Part shown: piece after piece, positions 1 to 8,538 of the stretch
Layout: every line of letters begins with the position of its first letter
Position numbering within the stretch: position 1 is the stretch's first letter
Source of the DNA: an uncultured Maribacter sp.
GTDB taxonomy: Bacteria; Bacteroidota; Bacteroidia; Flavobacteriales; Flavobacteriaceae
Reading direction: 5' to 3'
Length of the DNA stretch: 64,000 nt
Assembly (NCBI GenBank): GCA_947493885.1
Contig: CANLTE010000004.1
Span: forward strand, 124,001 to 188,000
Translations under genes and position numbers: made by a program
The notes under the pieces: generated by a model
Databases searched by the model: none
What the model was told of the DNA's origin: nothing
Seen by the model: only the letters and a program-made list of their open reading frames with translations

Positions 1-82
1 CAGAAAAGCTCCTTGCAATTGTAGAGGTTTCCGAAAAGTTAAGTTTACATCCTAGAGTATAAAAAGCAACTTTCTTTTTCAT
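1..82 (-). CDS. mtaB: tRNA threonylcarbamoyladenosine methylthiotransferase MtaB, N-terminal fragment
   Basis: This is a partial gene cut by the left window edge. The minus strand reads ATG at 82 and stays open to base 1, giving about 27 residues that begin MKKKVAFYTLGCKLNFSET. The VAFYTLGCKxN start is characteristic of the UPF0004 domain of MtaB-type radical SAM methylthiotransferases, which convert t6A to ms2t6A at position 37 of tRNA. The cysteine in LGCK would be the first ligand of the second iron-sulfur cluster. The start lies 6 bases after the stop of the GlmU-like gene on the same strand, so the two are probably co-transcribed. Only the N-terminus is visible, so a close relative such as MiaB is possible but fits less well. 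Confidence 0.8.
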   Translation of the reverse strand, partial: MKKKVAFYTLGCKLNFSETSTIARSFS

Positions 83-88
83 GCGGTA

Positions 89-1264
89 TTAGTATTTGCG
101 CCACTTCTTTGTCAATTCAAAAACATGACTTAGAATTTTAGCTTCCTCTTCTCCAAATTCAATTCCTCTACGTGCCATGACAACTTTAGCCACTTCAAAA
201 GCTTTTTTAGTTGTATACGATGAAAAACCGTTGGCACCACCCCAACTAAAGCTAGGTACAAAATTGCGTGGAAAACCAGGAACGTACACATTTGAATTTA
301 CTCCCACTACAGTACCAGTATTAAACATTGTGTTTATTGCTGTCTTACTGTGGTCGCCCATTATTAAACCACAAAACTGTAATCCAGTTTGTTCAAAACC
401 TTCAGCTTCGTAATTCCAAAGTTTTACTTTAGCATAGTTATTTTTAAGATTAGAGTTATTAGTATCTGCTCCTAAATTACACCATTCCCCTAATACCGAA
501 TTTCCCAAAAAACCGTCATGACCTTTACTTGAGTAACCAAATAGTACAGAATTACTTATTTCTCCTCCGATTTTACAAAAAGGACCTGCCGTGGTACCTC
601 CATATATTTTAGCACCTAATTTTACTGTAGCATGTTCGCATAATGCCAAACTCCCACGTATAATACTTCCCTCCCATATTTCTGCATTTTTCCCTACATA
701 AATTGGGCCATCAGCAGCATTTAGAATAGCATGTTCAACCTTTGCTCCTTCTTCTATAAAAATATTATCAGGATTAATTACTTTGTTTGTTGAAGAAATT
801 GGTTGGCTTTTTCTTCCTTCAGTAATAAAATCAAAATCCGCCTTAATTGCGGCATCATTATAAGAAAAAATATCCCACGTTTTTTCAATTCTAATAACAT
901 CACCATCAAAATGAATATGTTTATAGGTTGAAAAATCTACTTCTTCCTGCGTCTCTTTCGCAAAAAAAGCTATTACCTCATCATCATAAAAAACAGCTTC
1001 ATTTTCTTTTAAACTTTCAACAATCGCAACTAATTTTTTATTTGGTAAAAAAGAGGCGTTTATGAGCACATTCTCTTGCATTTCTACCATTGGATACTTT
1101 TCTCCAAGGTAATCCTCAGTAATCGTTGTAGTAGCATACCCTAAGTACTTTTCCCATTTTTCTCTAATGGTTAAGATACCAACACGTATATCAGCCACAG
1201 GCCTTGTATATGTAAATGGTAGCAATGCTTCTCTTACATTACCGTCAAAAAGAATATAATTCAT
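89..1264 (-). CDS. Bacteroidetes-type GlmU-like sugar nucleotidyltransferase/acetyltransferase
   Basis: The 391-residue protein matches the alternative GlmU family of Bacteroidota. Its N-terminal half is nucleotidyltransferase-like (start MNYILFDGNVREALLPFTYTRP). From about residue 165 a left-handed beta-helix of hexapeptide repeats begins (stretches such as IYVGKNAEIWEGSIIRGSL and LGEWCNLGADTNNSN). The expected role is making UDP-N-acetylglucosamine from glucosamine-1-phosphate for peptidoglycan and LPS. It lacks the classical GlmU N-terminal signature, so the exact sugar and the split of activities are inferred from the family. The ATG at 1264 is preceded by a TAACTTTG box on the minus strand. 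The gene runs into mtaB with a 6-base gap. Confidence 0.85.
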   Translation of the reverse strand: MNYILFDGNVREALLPFTYTRPVADIRVGILTIREKWEKYLGYATTTITEDYLGEKYPMVEMQENVLINASFLPNKKLVAIVESLKENEAVFYDDEVIAFFAKETQEEVDFSTYKHIHFDGDVIRIEKTWDIFSYNDAAIKADFDFITEGRKSQPISSTNKVINPDNIFIEEGAKVEHAILNAADGPIYVGKNAEIWEGSIIRGSLALCEHATVKLGAKIYGGTTAGPFCKIGGEISNSVLFGYSSKGHDGFLGNSVLGEWCNLGADTNNSNLKNNYAKVKLWNYEAEGFEQTGLQFCGLIMGDHSKTAINTMFNTGTVVGVNSNVYVPGFPRNFVPSFSWGGANGFSSYTTKKAFEVAKVVMARRGIEFGEEEAKILSHVFELTKKWRKY

Positions 1265-1282
1265 AAGCTATTTGGTTTCTGA

Positions 1283-1290
1283 CAAAGTTA
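1283..1290 (-). promoter_or_regulatory. -7 promoter box of the GlmU-like gene
   Basis: The minus strand reads TAACTTTG, a perfect match to the Bacteroidota -7 consensus TAnnTTTG, 18 bases before the ATG at 1264. It lies just past the rpmE2 terminator, which fits a separate transcript. I see no clear -33 TTTG. Confidence 0.45.
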
Positions 1291-1299
1291 TAAAAATAA

Positions 1300-1328
1300 A
1301 CACCCCCGATATAAACTATCGAGGGTGT
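1300..1328 (-). terminator. rpmE2 terminator
   Basis: Two 12-base arms (1300-1311 and 1317-1328) pair with one mismatch around a 5-base loop. On the minus strand the stem is followed by a T-rich stretch. It lies 25 bases after the stop of rpmE2 and before the GlmU-like gene. Confidence 0.7.
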
Positions 1329-1353
1329 AAAAAATATATTATTTAAAAGGCTT

Positions 1354-1623
1354 TTACTCCTCTTTTTTCTCTGATTTTGAGAACTTTTTATACTTGTTCT
1401 TAAACTTGTCAATACGACCTGCAGTATCCAAGAACTTAGCTTTTCCTGTGTAAAAAGGATGTGAAGTTCTAGAGATTTCTAATTTAATTAAAGGATACTC
1501 AACACCTTCAACTTCTAAAGTTTCTTTGGTATCTGCTGTAGATTTAGTAATAAACACTTCTTCATTAGACATGTCCTTAAATGCTACTAATCTATAATTT
1601 TCTGGGTGTATTCCTTTTCTCAT
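1354..1623 (-). CDS. rpmE2: 50S ribosomal protein L31 type B
   Basis: The 89-residue protein starts [17 protein letters not shown] and carries [20 protein letters not shown], both hallmarks of L31. It is the type B (YkgM-like) form: it lacks the CxxC zinc-binding cysteines of type A and is longer, with a lysine-rich tail ending [11 protein letters not shown]. It is a component of the large ribosomal subunit. In organisms with both types, the zinc-free form replaces the other under zinc shortage; whether this genome has a type A copy cannot be seen here. The gene is a single transcription unit, with its own -7 box upstream and a terminator downstream. Confidence 0.97.
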   Translation of the reverse strand: MRKGIHPENYRLVAFKDMSNEEVFITKSTADTKETLEVEGVEYPLIKLEISRTSHPFYTGKAKFLDTAGRIDKFKNKYKKFSKSEKKEE

Positions 1624-1660
1624 TACTTTTAACTTTAAATACTTTTCTCTTAAAGAGGTG

Positions 1661-1668
1661 CAAATTTA
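1661..1668 (-). promoter_or_regulatory. rpmE2 promoter -7 box
   Basis: The minus strand reads TAAATTTG (consensus TAnnTTTG) 37 bases upstream of the rpmE2 ATG. A TTG lies 19 bases further upstream (1688-1690), which is the spacing expected for the -33 element. A second identical TAAATTTG box on the same strand at 1728-1735 may be an additional start. Confidence 0.5.
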
Positions 1669-1782
1669 GTTATTTTTTACAATCCTACAATAAAAAAAAT
1701 TAATAAATATTCTTCTTTTAGCTGTAACAAATTTAGAGTTTTGTAAACTAATACCACAAATAACCTAAAAACCAATATAAAA

Positions 1783-2307
1783 ATGGAACAAAATAAGCCT
1801 ACCACAGGAAAATTTTCATGGACTTATGGTCTAATAAATGCTGCCATTGGCATAACCTTTTCACTAATGATATATATGGCTGGTATGATTTATGACCAAA
1901 ACGCTATAATACAGTATATTATTCCGTATACTATATTAACAGTAGTGATTATTTTAGCTATTCTTCAATTTAAGAAAGCTAATCAAAACATTTTAAGTGT
2001 ATCACAAGGTTTAAAACTTGGTGCTGGTATTGCTTTGGTCGGAGCCATTTGCGGTTTATTGTACTTTTTTATTCTTTCTAACTACATAGAGCCAGAATAT
2101 ATGGATAAAATGTATGAAATTGGAAAGCAAAAAGCCCTTATGGACAATCCAAAATTAACAGAAGAGCAAGTGAATCAAGGAATTGAAATGCAAAAAAAGT
2201 TTTCATGGATGGCGTATCCTGTAATATTAATTCTTAATACCATTATTGGGCTAGTAATAGGATTAGTGGGAGGGTTAATTTTTCAAAAGTCTGAAGCTGC
2301 TTATTAA
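1783..2307 (+). CDS. DUF4199 family membrane protein
   Basis: A 174-residue inner-membrane protein with four predicted helices at about residues 14-36, 43-62, 77-98 and 145-169. A charged loop between helices 3 and 4 (around EPEYMDKMYEIGKQKALMDNPKLTEEQ) is a typical feature of the Bacteroidota DUF4199 family. Function is unknown. It sits 42 bases upstream of a family 2 glycosyltransferase, a pairing common in Flavobacteriaceae, so it may serve in cell-envelope glycan or lipid handling. That role is inference from neighbourhood only. Confidence 0.8.
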   Translation: MEQNKPTTGKFSWTYGLINAAIGITFSLMIYMAGMIYDQNAIIQYIIPYTILTVVIILAILQFKKANQNILSVSQGLKLGAGIALVGAICGLLYFFILSNYIEPEYMDKMYEIGKQKALMDNPKLTEEQVNQGIEMQKKFSWMAYPVILILNTIIGLVIGLVGGLIFQKSEAAY

Positions 2308-2349
2308 AGTAATTGTAGTATTTTTGGAGGGAATTACTAAGACAAGGAA

Positions 2350-3297
2350 ATGCAGTTATCTGTTGTGATACCTTTACTTAATGAAGAAGATTCCCTAAAA
2401 GAACTCCATGATTGGATTGTATCTGTGATGCAATCCAATCATTTTTTATATGAAATACTTTTTATAGACGATGGTAGTACTGATAATTCATGGCAAATTA
2501 TCTCAGGACTTTCAGCTAACAACCCAAACGTAAAAGGTATTCGTTTTTTTAAAAATTTTGGAAAATCTCAAGCACTCCATGCTGGTTTTAAAGCGGTTAC
2601 AGGAGATGTGATTATTACCATGGATGCCGATTTGCAAGACAGTCCTGAAGAGATTCCTGCACTTTTTAAATTAATTACAGAAGAAGACTACGATTTAATT
2701 TCTGGATGGAAAAAGAAAAGATACGATTCTGTTCTTGCCAAAAATATTCCTTCAAAATTTTTCAATTGGGCCGCTAGAAAAACTTCTGGAGTTAAACTTC
2801 ATGATTTTAATTGCGGACTAAAAGCTTATAAACTTGACGTGGTAAAAAATATAAAAGTTTCAGGTGAAATGCACCGATACATTCCTGTCCTAGCTAAAAA
2901 TGAAGGGTTTACGAAAATTGGTGAACAAATAGTTCAGCACCAAGCCCGAAAATATGGGAAAACCAAATTTGGAATGGAAAGATTTATAAACGGTTTTTTA
3001 GATTTAATTACAATATGGTTTGTTTCTAAATTTGGAAAAAGACCTATGCATTTTTTTGGTGCTTTAGGCGTGCTAATGTTCTTTATTGGTTTTAGCTTTG
3101 CACTTTATCTGGGAATAGATAAAGTGTTTATAAATCCTACTGGACGTTTAATAACAGACAGACCACAATTTTACATTTCGTTAACCGCAATGATTCTGGG
3201 AACTCAACTTTTTTTAACAGGATTTTTAGGTGAAATATTAATAAGGTCAAGACCAAATGAAACACGATATACCATCTCAGAAAAGGTAAATCTCTAG
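2350..3297 (+). CDS. Family 2 glycosyltransferase, GtrB/DPM-like, with C-terminal membrane anchor
   Basis: The 315-residue protein has a GT2 domain in its first ~220 residues: SVVIPLLNEE at the start, the nucleotide-binding DDGS at 40-43, and the metal-binding DAD at 92-94 followed by LQDSPEEIP. Two membrane helices follow, at about 232-254 and 272-294. This layout is that of polyprenyl-phosphate glucosyl- or mannosyltransferases (GtrB, dolichyl-phosphate mannose synthase), which load a sugar from a nucleotide donor onto undecaprenyl phosphate on the cytoplasmic face. The sugar cannot be read from sequence. A phosphohexomutase follows directly, consistent with supplying hexose-1-phosphate. 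Confidence 0.88.
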   Translation: MQLSVVIPLLNEEDSLKELHDWIVSVMQSNHFLYEILFIDDGSTDNSWQIISGLSANNPNVKGIRFFKNFGKSQALHAGFKAVTGDVIITMDADLQDSPEEIPALFKLITEEDYDLISGWKKKRYDSVLAKNIPSKFFNWAARKTSGVKLHDFNCGLKAYKLDVVKNIKVSGEMHRYIPVLAKNEGFTKIGEQIVQHQARKYGKTKFGMERFINGFLDLITIWFVSKFGKRPMHFFGALGVLMFFIGFSFALYLGIDKVFINPTGRLITDRPQFYISLTAMILGTQLFLTGFLGEILIRSRPNETRYTISEKVNL

Positions 3298-3354
3298 AAA
3301 TTAAACAATAAAAGATATAGAATTGAGTTTTTGAAGTAAAATTCTTACAAAATA

Positions 3355-5064
3355 ATGAAAACATATACAGATACTATTAAGTCTTGGCAGTCAGACTTTT
3401 TTGATGCAGAAACTAGAACAGAAATCCAAAGTTTAGAACAAACTGATACTGAAAAATTAAAGGACTGCTTTTATAAAAACTTAGAGTTCGGAACGGGCGG
3501 TATGCGCGGAATAATGGGTGTTGGCACCAATCGTATTAATAAATATACACTTGGTAAAAACACTCAAGGATTATCAAACTACTTAAAAAAAGTATACGCT
3601 GATGAAGCCGTTAAAGTTGTTATAGCTTACGACTGCAGAAACAACAGTGATACACTTGCAAGAACAGTAGCCGAAGTATTTTCAGCTAATGGTATTCAAG
3701 TGTATTTATTTTCTGAATTAAGAACCACACCTGCGCTTTCTTTTGCTGTGAGAGACTTAGATTGTCATGCCGGTATTGTGCTAACTGCATCTCATAATCC
3801 ACCAGAATATAATGGGTATAAAGTATATTGGACAGATGGTGGACAAATTGTTCCTCCCCAAGATGCCGCTATTATTAATGAAATAAACAAGCTTTCTTTT
3901 GAAGAAATTAAATTCGAAGCTAACGAAAGTTTAATCGAACTAATTGATAAAGAAGCTGATGAAAGTTTTATTACTGCTTCTGTTGCTAACGGAAATTTTA
4001 ATGCAAAAGGAAAAGAAAATTTTAAACTTGTATTCACCTCATTACACGGAACATCAATTACGGCAATTCCAGAAGTATTAAAAAGAGCAGGATATAACAA
4101 TGTTACCATAATAGAAGAACAAGCTAAACCTGATGGAAACTTTCCAACAGTAGTTTCTCCTAATCCAGAAGAACCCGAAGCACTTTCTATTGCTATTGCC
4201 AACGCAGAGGAAATTGGTGCAGACATGGTTGTAGGTACAGATCCTGATAGTGATCGTCTTGGTATCGCTGTGAGAAACTTGGAAGGTAAAATGGAAATCT
4301 TAAATGGAAACCAAACTATGGTTCTCATGACCAAATTTTTACTAGACCAACGTAAAGCTAAGGGACTAAAAGGTGATGAATATATTGCTTCTACAATTGT
4401 TTCAACGCCTATGATGGAAAAATTAGCGGAAGGATATAATGTTGAATACAAAGTTGCACTGACTGGCTTTAAATGGATTGCCAAAATGATTAAAGATTTT
4501 CCTCATCAAGATTTTGTTGGTGGTGGTGAAGAAAGTTTTGGTTTTATGGTTGGTGATTTTGTTAGAGATAAAGACGCGGTTACTTCTACCCTTCTTGCAT
4601 GTGAAATTGCTGCTAACGCAAAGGCAAACGGTAGCTCGTTTTATAAAGATCTTATAGACTGTTATGTAGACTTTGGGTTCTACAAAGAAAAACTTATCTC
4701 GTTAACTAAAAAGGGTATTTCAGGTGCTGAAGAAATCAAACAAATGATGATTGATTTTAAGGAAAAGCCCGTTCAAGCTATTGACGGTTCCAAGGTTGTA
4801 ATCGTAGAAGACTACAACACAGCTACATCCACTAATTTGGTTACTGGTGAAGTAACACCTATTAATATTCCCAAGTCTAATGTTTTAATTTATATTACCG
4901 AGGATGGAACAAAAATGGCGGCAAGACCAAGTGGAACGGAGCCTAAAATAAAATTTTACTTTAGTATTAACGGCAGTTTAGATAATAAAAATAATTACAA
5001 TAAGGTTAATGCAGAACTAGATGCTAAAATGGAACGCATTCTCGCTGAACTTAAACTTTCTTAA
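3355..5064 (+). CDS. Phosphoglucomutase/phosphomannomutase-type phosphohexomutase
   Basis: The 569-residue enzyme interconverts hexose 6- and 1-phosphates. All four family signatures are present: the phosphoserine loop TASHNPPEYNGYK with catalytic Ser146, the magnesium loop DPDSDR with Asp296, Asp298 and Asp300, the sugar-specificity loop GGGEESFGF, and the phosphate-binding RPSGTEPKIKFY near the C-terminus. Length and domain order match the long PgcA-like branch rather than ManB or GlmM. It probably supplies glucose-1-phosphate (or mannose-1-phosphate) to the upstream glycosyltransferase. Its TAA overlaps the ATG of the ABC exporter by one base (TAATG), indicating translational coupling. Confidence 0.93.
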   Translation: MKTYTDTIKSWQSDFFDAETRTEIQSLEQTDTEKLKDCFYKNLEFGTGGMRGIMGVGTNRINKYTLGKNTQGLSNYLKKVYADEAVKVVIAYDCRNNSDTLARTVAEVFSANGIQVYLFSELRTTPALSFAVRDLDCHAGIVLTASHNPPEYNGYKVYWTDGGQIVPPQDAAIINEINKLSFEEIKFEANESLIELIDKEADESFITASVANGNFNAKGKENFKLVFTSLHGTSITAIPEVLKRAGYNNVTIIEEQAKPDGNFPTVVSPNPEEPEALSIAIANAEEIGADMVVGTDPDSDRLGIAVRNLEGKMEILNGNQTMVLMTKFLLDQRKAKGLKGDEYIASTIVSTPMMEKLAEGYNVEYKVALTGFKWIAKMIKDFPHQDFVGGGEESFGFMVGDFVRDKDAVTSTLLACEIAANAKANGSSFYKDLIDCYVDFGFYKEKLISLTKKGISGAEEIKQMMIDFKEKPVQAIDGSKVVIVEDYNTATSTNLVTGEVTPINIPKSNVLIYITEDGTKMAARPSGTEPKIKFYFSINGSLDNKNNYNKVNAELDAKMERILAELKLS

Positions 5065-6887
5065 TGGAATATTTTAAGAAAATCCTTCAATTTGCTAAAC
5101 CATACAGTAAATATGGATATCTAAATATTTTTTTTAATATTCTTTACGCTCTTTTTAGTGCATTATCATTTGCAGTATTAATGCCTATGCTAAATGTACT
5201 TTTTGGTCAAGACGAGGAGTTACATACAGCCCCTAAATACAATGGTATAGCTAATCTAAAAGATTATTTCATGGACTACATGAATTATCAGATTACCACA
5301 AATGCCAGCGATGACAAAATGAAAGGGTTGGTTATTGTTATCGGACTTGTTGTGGTTACATTTCTGCTCAAAAATATTTTTAACTATTTAGCCATGTACT
5401 TCATTACTTTTTTACGTAACGGAGTACTTAAAGACGTTAGAAATGCGATGTATAAAAAGGTAACAGATTTACCGTTGTCTTTTTATTCTGAAAAAAGAAA
5501 AGGTGATGTTATTGCAAGAATTACTACCGATGTTTTAGAAATTCAGCATTCTTTTTTATCTGTTTTAGAACTTATTGTACGAGAGCCACTTACCATTGTT
5601 TTCACTATAGCGGTGATGTTTTTAATAAGTGGTAAGCTAACGTTGTTTGTTTTTGTTTTTATTCCAATATCTGGGCTCATTATTTCTTGGATTGGAAAAT
5701 CTCTTAAAAAACAGTCCGATAATGTTCAAAAAGAACAAGGCCAATTTTTATCAATTATTGAAGAAACATTAGGTGGACTAAGGGTTATCAAAGCTTTTAA
5801 TTCTGAATCCCGTTTTTTTAACGTGTTTTCCAATTCTACAAACCGTTTTTTTAAATATTCAAATAGTTTATTAAACCGGCAAAATTTAGCCTCTCCATCT
5901 GGAGAATTTTTAGGAATACTTACCATTGGTGTTTTGCTTTGGTTTGGAGGTAAAATGGTTTTGATAGATAAAACACTCGATGCCGCTTCGTTTATTACCT
6001 ACATGGGGCTTGCATATGGAGTACTTACTCCTGCAAAATCTATGAGTAAGGCTTCTTTTAACGTAAAAAAAGGAAATGCAGCAGCAGAACGTGTTCTAGA
6101 AATTTTGGAAACCAAAAACCCAATTGTTGAAAAAGAAAATGCAATTTCCGTATCTAACTTTAATCAAAGTATAAAACTTAGTAACATATCGTTTAAGTAT
6201 GAAGATGAATATGTGCTAAAAAACTTTAATCTTGAGGTAAATAAGGGAAATACAGTTGCTCTGGTTGGACAGTCTGGAAGTGGAAAAAGCACTATTGCCA
6301 ATTTGGTTACCCGCTTTTATGACGTAAACGAGGGTGAAATTATTATTGATCATAACAACATTAAAGACTTAACAAAAAAGTCTTTACGTAATTTAATGGG
6401 ACTCGTAACTCAAGACTCTATACTATTTAATGAGACGGTTAAAAACAACATAAGCCTTGGCAAAGAAAATGCCACCGATGATGAAATTATTGCTGCTGCT
6501 AAAATTGCCAATGCTCATGATTTTATTATGGATTTACCCAATGGCTACAGTACTAATATTGGAGATAGTGGAAGTAAATTAAGTGGTGGTCAAAAACAAC
6601 GTTTGTCTATTGCTAGAGCGGTTTTAAAGAATCCTCCAATTATGATATTAGATGAGGCAACCTCTGCCCTAGATACCGAAAGCGAACGACTTGTTCAAGA
6701 TGCACTAAACAAAATGATGCAAAACAGAACATCAATAGTCATTGCTCATAGACTTTCTACAATTCAAAATGCAGATACCATTGTGGTTCTTCAAAAAGGG
6801 AAAATTGTTGAGCAAGGTACACACCAAGAATTGCTAAACAACAACAATGTCTACAAAAAGCTTGTTGATATGCAATCACTTGGATAA
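5064..6887 (+). CDS. MsbA-like ABC exporter (fused permease and ATPase)
   Basis: The 607-residue half-transporter has a six-helix type IV exporter domain in residues ~15-330, then an ATPase domain. The latter shows Walker A GQSGSGKST at about 402-410, the signature LSGGQKQRL near 506, and Walker B PIMILDEATSALD near 528, followed by IVIAHRLST with the switch histidine. It would act as a homodimer in the inner membrane. Family members flip lipid A or other lipid-linked substrates. The co-translated mutase and nearby glycosyltransferase support a glycolipid substrate, but this is inference. The start overlaps the previous stop by one base. Confidence 0.9.
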   Translation: MEYFKKILQFAKPYSKYGYLNIFFNILYALFSALSFAVLMPMLNVLFGQDEELHTAPKYNGIANLKDYFMDYMNYQITTNASDDKMKGLVIVIGLVVVTFLLKNIFNYLAMYFITFLRNGVLKDVRNAMYKKVTDLPLSFYSEKRKGDVIARITTDVLEIQHSFLSVLELIVREPLTIVFTIAVMFLISGKLTLFVFVFIPISGLIISWIGKSLKKQSDNVQKEQGQFLSIIEETLGGLRVIKAFNSESRFFNVFSNSTNRFFKYSNSLLNRQNLASPSGEFLGILTIGVLLWFGGKMVLIDKTLDAASFITYMGLAYGVLTPAKSMSKASFNVKKGNAAAERVLEILETKNPIVEKENAISVSNFNQSIKLSNISFKYEDEYVLKNFNLEVNKGNTVALVGQSGSGKSTIANLVTRFYDVNEGEIIIDHNNIKDLTKKSLRNLMGLVTQDSILFNETVKNNISLGKENATDDEIIAAAKIANAHDFIMDLPNGYSTNIGDSGSKLSGGQKQRLSIARAVLKNPPIMILDEATSALDTESERLVQDALNKMMQNRTSIVIAHRLSTIQNADTIVVLQKGKIVEQGTHQELLNNNNVYKKLVDMQSLG

Positions 6888-6941
6888 AAAAATCGTTTAA
6901 CTTAGAGTTTACAAGTACATTTTCTAATAAATGGTTTTCTA

Positions 6942-6973
6942 TATTAAACCTTTAATCGTTTTTATAGTCAAAG
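6942..6973 (+). promoter_or_regulatory. ECF-type promoter of the sigma-factor operon (copy 1)
   Basis: TATTAAACC at 6942-6950, a 13-base spacer, then ATAGTCAAAG at 6964-6973. This places AACC and GTC 16 bases apart, the classical layout of ECF sigma promoters (AAC near -35, GTC near -10). The same two blocks with the same 13-base spacer recur at 8539-8570, upstream of the small secreted protein gene. The predicted transcript start, near 6977, lies about 20 bases before the sigma gene's start codon. It is therefore probably the autoregulated promoter of this sigma factor. Confidence 0.65.
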
Positions 6974-6995
6974 CATTGAACTTAAGTTAAATCTA

Positions 6996-7538
6996 TTGAT
7001 TGCTGAACAAACATTAATAGCTGAACTAAAGCAAACCGAAACGCAAGCAAAAGCTTTCGAAATGCTCGTAAACACCTATAAAGAAAGGCTTTATTGGCAT
7101 ATTAGACGTATTGTACTCAATCACGATGACACAGATGATGTGCTACAAAACACCTTCATTAAAGTATACAAAAACATACATAACTTTAAAGGTGAAAGTA
7201 AACTGTATTCTTGGATGTATAGAATAGCTACTAATGAATCTTTGACTTTTTTAAAATCGAAATCAAAAAAATTAGGGATTAATAATGCGGAGCTTCAGGA
7301 AACAATGGCAAATAACTTAAAAGCAGATGTCTATTTTGAGGGAGACGAGATTCAGCTCAATCTTCAAAAAGCAATTGCTAGTTTACCCGAAAAACAAAAG
7401 CTTGTTTTTAACATGAAGTATTTTGAAGAATTAAAATATGAAGAAATTTCTAGTATTCTGGAAACATCAGTTGGCGGTTTAAAAGCATCGTATCATTTAG
7501 CGGTAAAAAAAATTGAAGCTTTTTTAAAAAATGAGTAA
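6996..7538 (+). CDS. ECF-family RNA polymerase sigma factor
   Basis: The 180-residue protein has sigma region 2 at about residues 25-90 (DDTDDVLQNTFIKVYKNIHNF then WMYRIATNESL) and region 4 at about 120-172 (LPEKQKLVFNMKYFE, YEEISSIL, VGGLKASYHLAVKKI). This is a group IV sigma factor that would redirect RNA polymerase to a small regulon. No ATG is available in frame upstream, so the start is probably the TTG at 6996. Its stop overlaps the start of the downstream membrane protein (TAATG). The ECF-type promoter upstream suggests positive autoregulation. Confidence 0.92.
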   Translation: MIAEQTLIAELKQTETQAKAFEMLVNTYKERLYWHIRRIVLNHDDTDDVLQNTFIKVYKNIHNFKGESKLYSWMYRIATNESLTFLKSKSKKLGINNAELQETMANNLKADVYFEGDEIQLNLQKAIASLPEKQKLVFNMKYFEELKYEEISSILETSVGGLKASYHLAVKKIEAFLKNE

Positions 7539-8050
7539 TGAAAAAGGGTGACAAAAATAGCGGTTTTAAGATTCCAGAAGATTATCTGGACACTTTTAAT
7601 GACAATCTTTTGAATAAGATTGCTTCAGAAGACCAGTCAAGCATTCCTAAAAATGAAGGCTTTAAAATACCAGAGAGGTATTTTAATTCACTTCACAAAA
7701 ACATTACCAGTAAACTTGAGGAAAAGCCTACAAAAATAATTACGCTTAAATCATATAAAAAGTACTATTATAGTGCCATTTCGGTAGCCGCTGTTTTACT
7801 TTTGTTTTTTACAATACAACCAAAAAAGTCTAATAACATAAGTGATTTAGCTAGTTCAGAAATCGATGCATATTTTGAGGATACCGATTTGGGATTATCC
7901 ACTTACGAAATAGCTGAAGTTATTCCTGTTGATGATTTGGAGTTAGATGATGTGCTGGAAACCACAATTAACGATGAAGATATTGTTAACTATCTAGATG
8001 ACAATATTGATTATATAAACGAATTAAATATTGAGAGCGATGAATATTAA
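7538..8050 (+). CDS. Probable anti-sigma factor, single-pass membrane protein
   Basis: The 170-residue protein has no strong family signature but the right position and shape for an anti-sigma factor. It overlaps the sigma gene by one base, has a cytoplasmic N-terminal part, one membrane helix at about residues 80-100 (YYYSAISVAAVLLLFFTI) and an acidic periplasmic tail. The cytoplasmic part contains two copies of a motif: GFKIPEDYLDTFNDNLLNKI near residue 8 and GFKIPERYFNSLHKNITSKL near residue 45. This repeat resembles the F-x-x-P-x-x-Y-F motif seen in other flavobacterial sigma-linked membrane proteins. The anti-sigma role is inferred from context. Confidence 0.7.
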   Translation: MKKGDKNSGFKIPEDYLDTFNDNLLNKIASEDQSSIPKNEGFKIPERYFNSLHKNITSKLEEKPTKIITLKSYKKYYYSAISVAAVLLLFFTIQPKKSNNISDLASSEIDAYFEDTDLGLSTYEIAEVIPVDDLELDDVLETTINDEDIVNYLDDNIDYINELNIESDEY

Positions 8051-8486
8051 ATATATTACAATAGCTATATTATTGCTTATAACTGGCAATTTTTATGGGC
8101 AGCATAAACCAAATAAAGAAAAAATAAAATCGTTGAAGGTTGCTTATATTACCGAAAAACTGAACTTAACGAGCAAAGAAGCGCAGGAGTTTTGGCCTAT
8201 TTACAACCAACATGAGGAACAACTTGAAACACTAAGACATCGTGAACGAAAAGAGGTTTTTAGTAAACTAAGAAATGTTGAACAGCTTTCTGATAGTGAG
8301 GTAAATAATTTGCTAGAACTTCATATTTCTTTGAAAGAAGAAAGATACAAAATAGAGAACAAATTTATCGTTAACATTAGAAAGGTAATTTCTGCAAAAA
8401 AGACATTTATTCTGATTCAAACCGAAAATGGTTTTAAAAGAAAACTAATAAAACAATATCGTCAGAAGCATCCACCTAGAAATTAA
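8040..8486 (+). CDS. Periplasmic Spy/CpxP-like sensor protein of the ECF operon
   Basis: About 148 residues with a signal peptide (MNIKYITIAILLLITGNFYG, cleaved before QHKPNK). A mostly helical, highly charged body follows, with YITEKLNLTSKEAQEFWPIYNQ, a variant of the LTxxQ motif of CpxP/Spy-type periplasmic chaperones, plus long helical stretches rich in Arg, Lys and Glu. Flavobacterial relatives are found third in sigma/anti-sigma operons and are taken as the stress-sensing partner. I chose the ATG at 8040 rather than the TTG at 8031, because it places the signal peptide at the N-terminus. It overlaps the anti-sigma gene by 11 bases. Confidence 0.75.
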   Translation: MNIKYITIAILLLITGNFYGQHKPNKEKIKSLKVAYITEKLNLTSKEAQEFWPIYNQHEEQLETLRHRERKEVFSKLRNVEQLSDSEVNNLLELHISLKEERYKIENKFIVNIRKVISAKKTFILIQTENGFKRKLIKQYRQKHPPRN

Positions 8487-8512
8487 AACATCAAAATCGA
8501 TGAAATACATAA

Positions 8513-8536
8513 AAAAGAAGCCAATTGGCTCCTTTT
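8513..8536 (+). terminator. Possible terminator or attenuator of the sigma operon
   Basis: Arms 8513-8524 and 8525-8536 pair with one mismatch, centred on CCAATTGG. The T-run lies within the stem and the tail is weak. Its place right after the three-gene operon and right before the second ECF promoter fits a boundary between transcripts. Confidence 0.4.
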
Positions 8537-8538
8537 GG

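Noticed and set aside
3792-4484. 230-residue ORF on the minus strand inside the phosphohexomutase gene
   Set aside because: It is antisense to a complete, motif-rich enzyme and its translation shows no family features.
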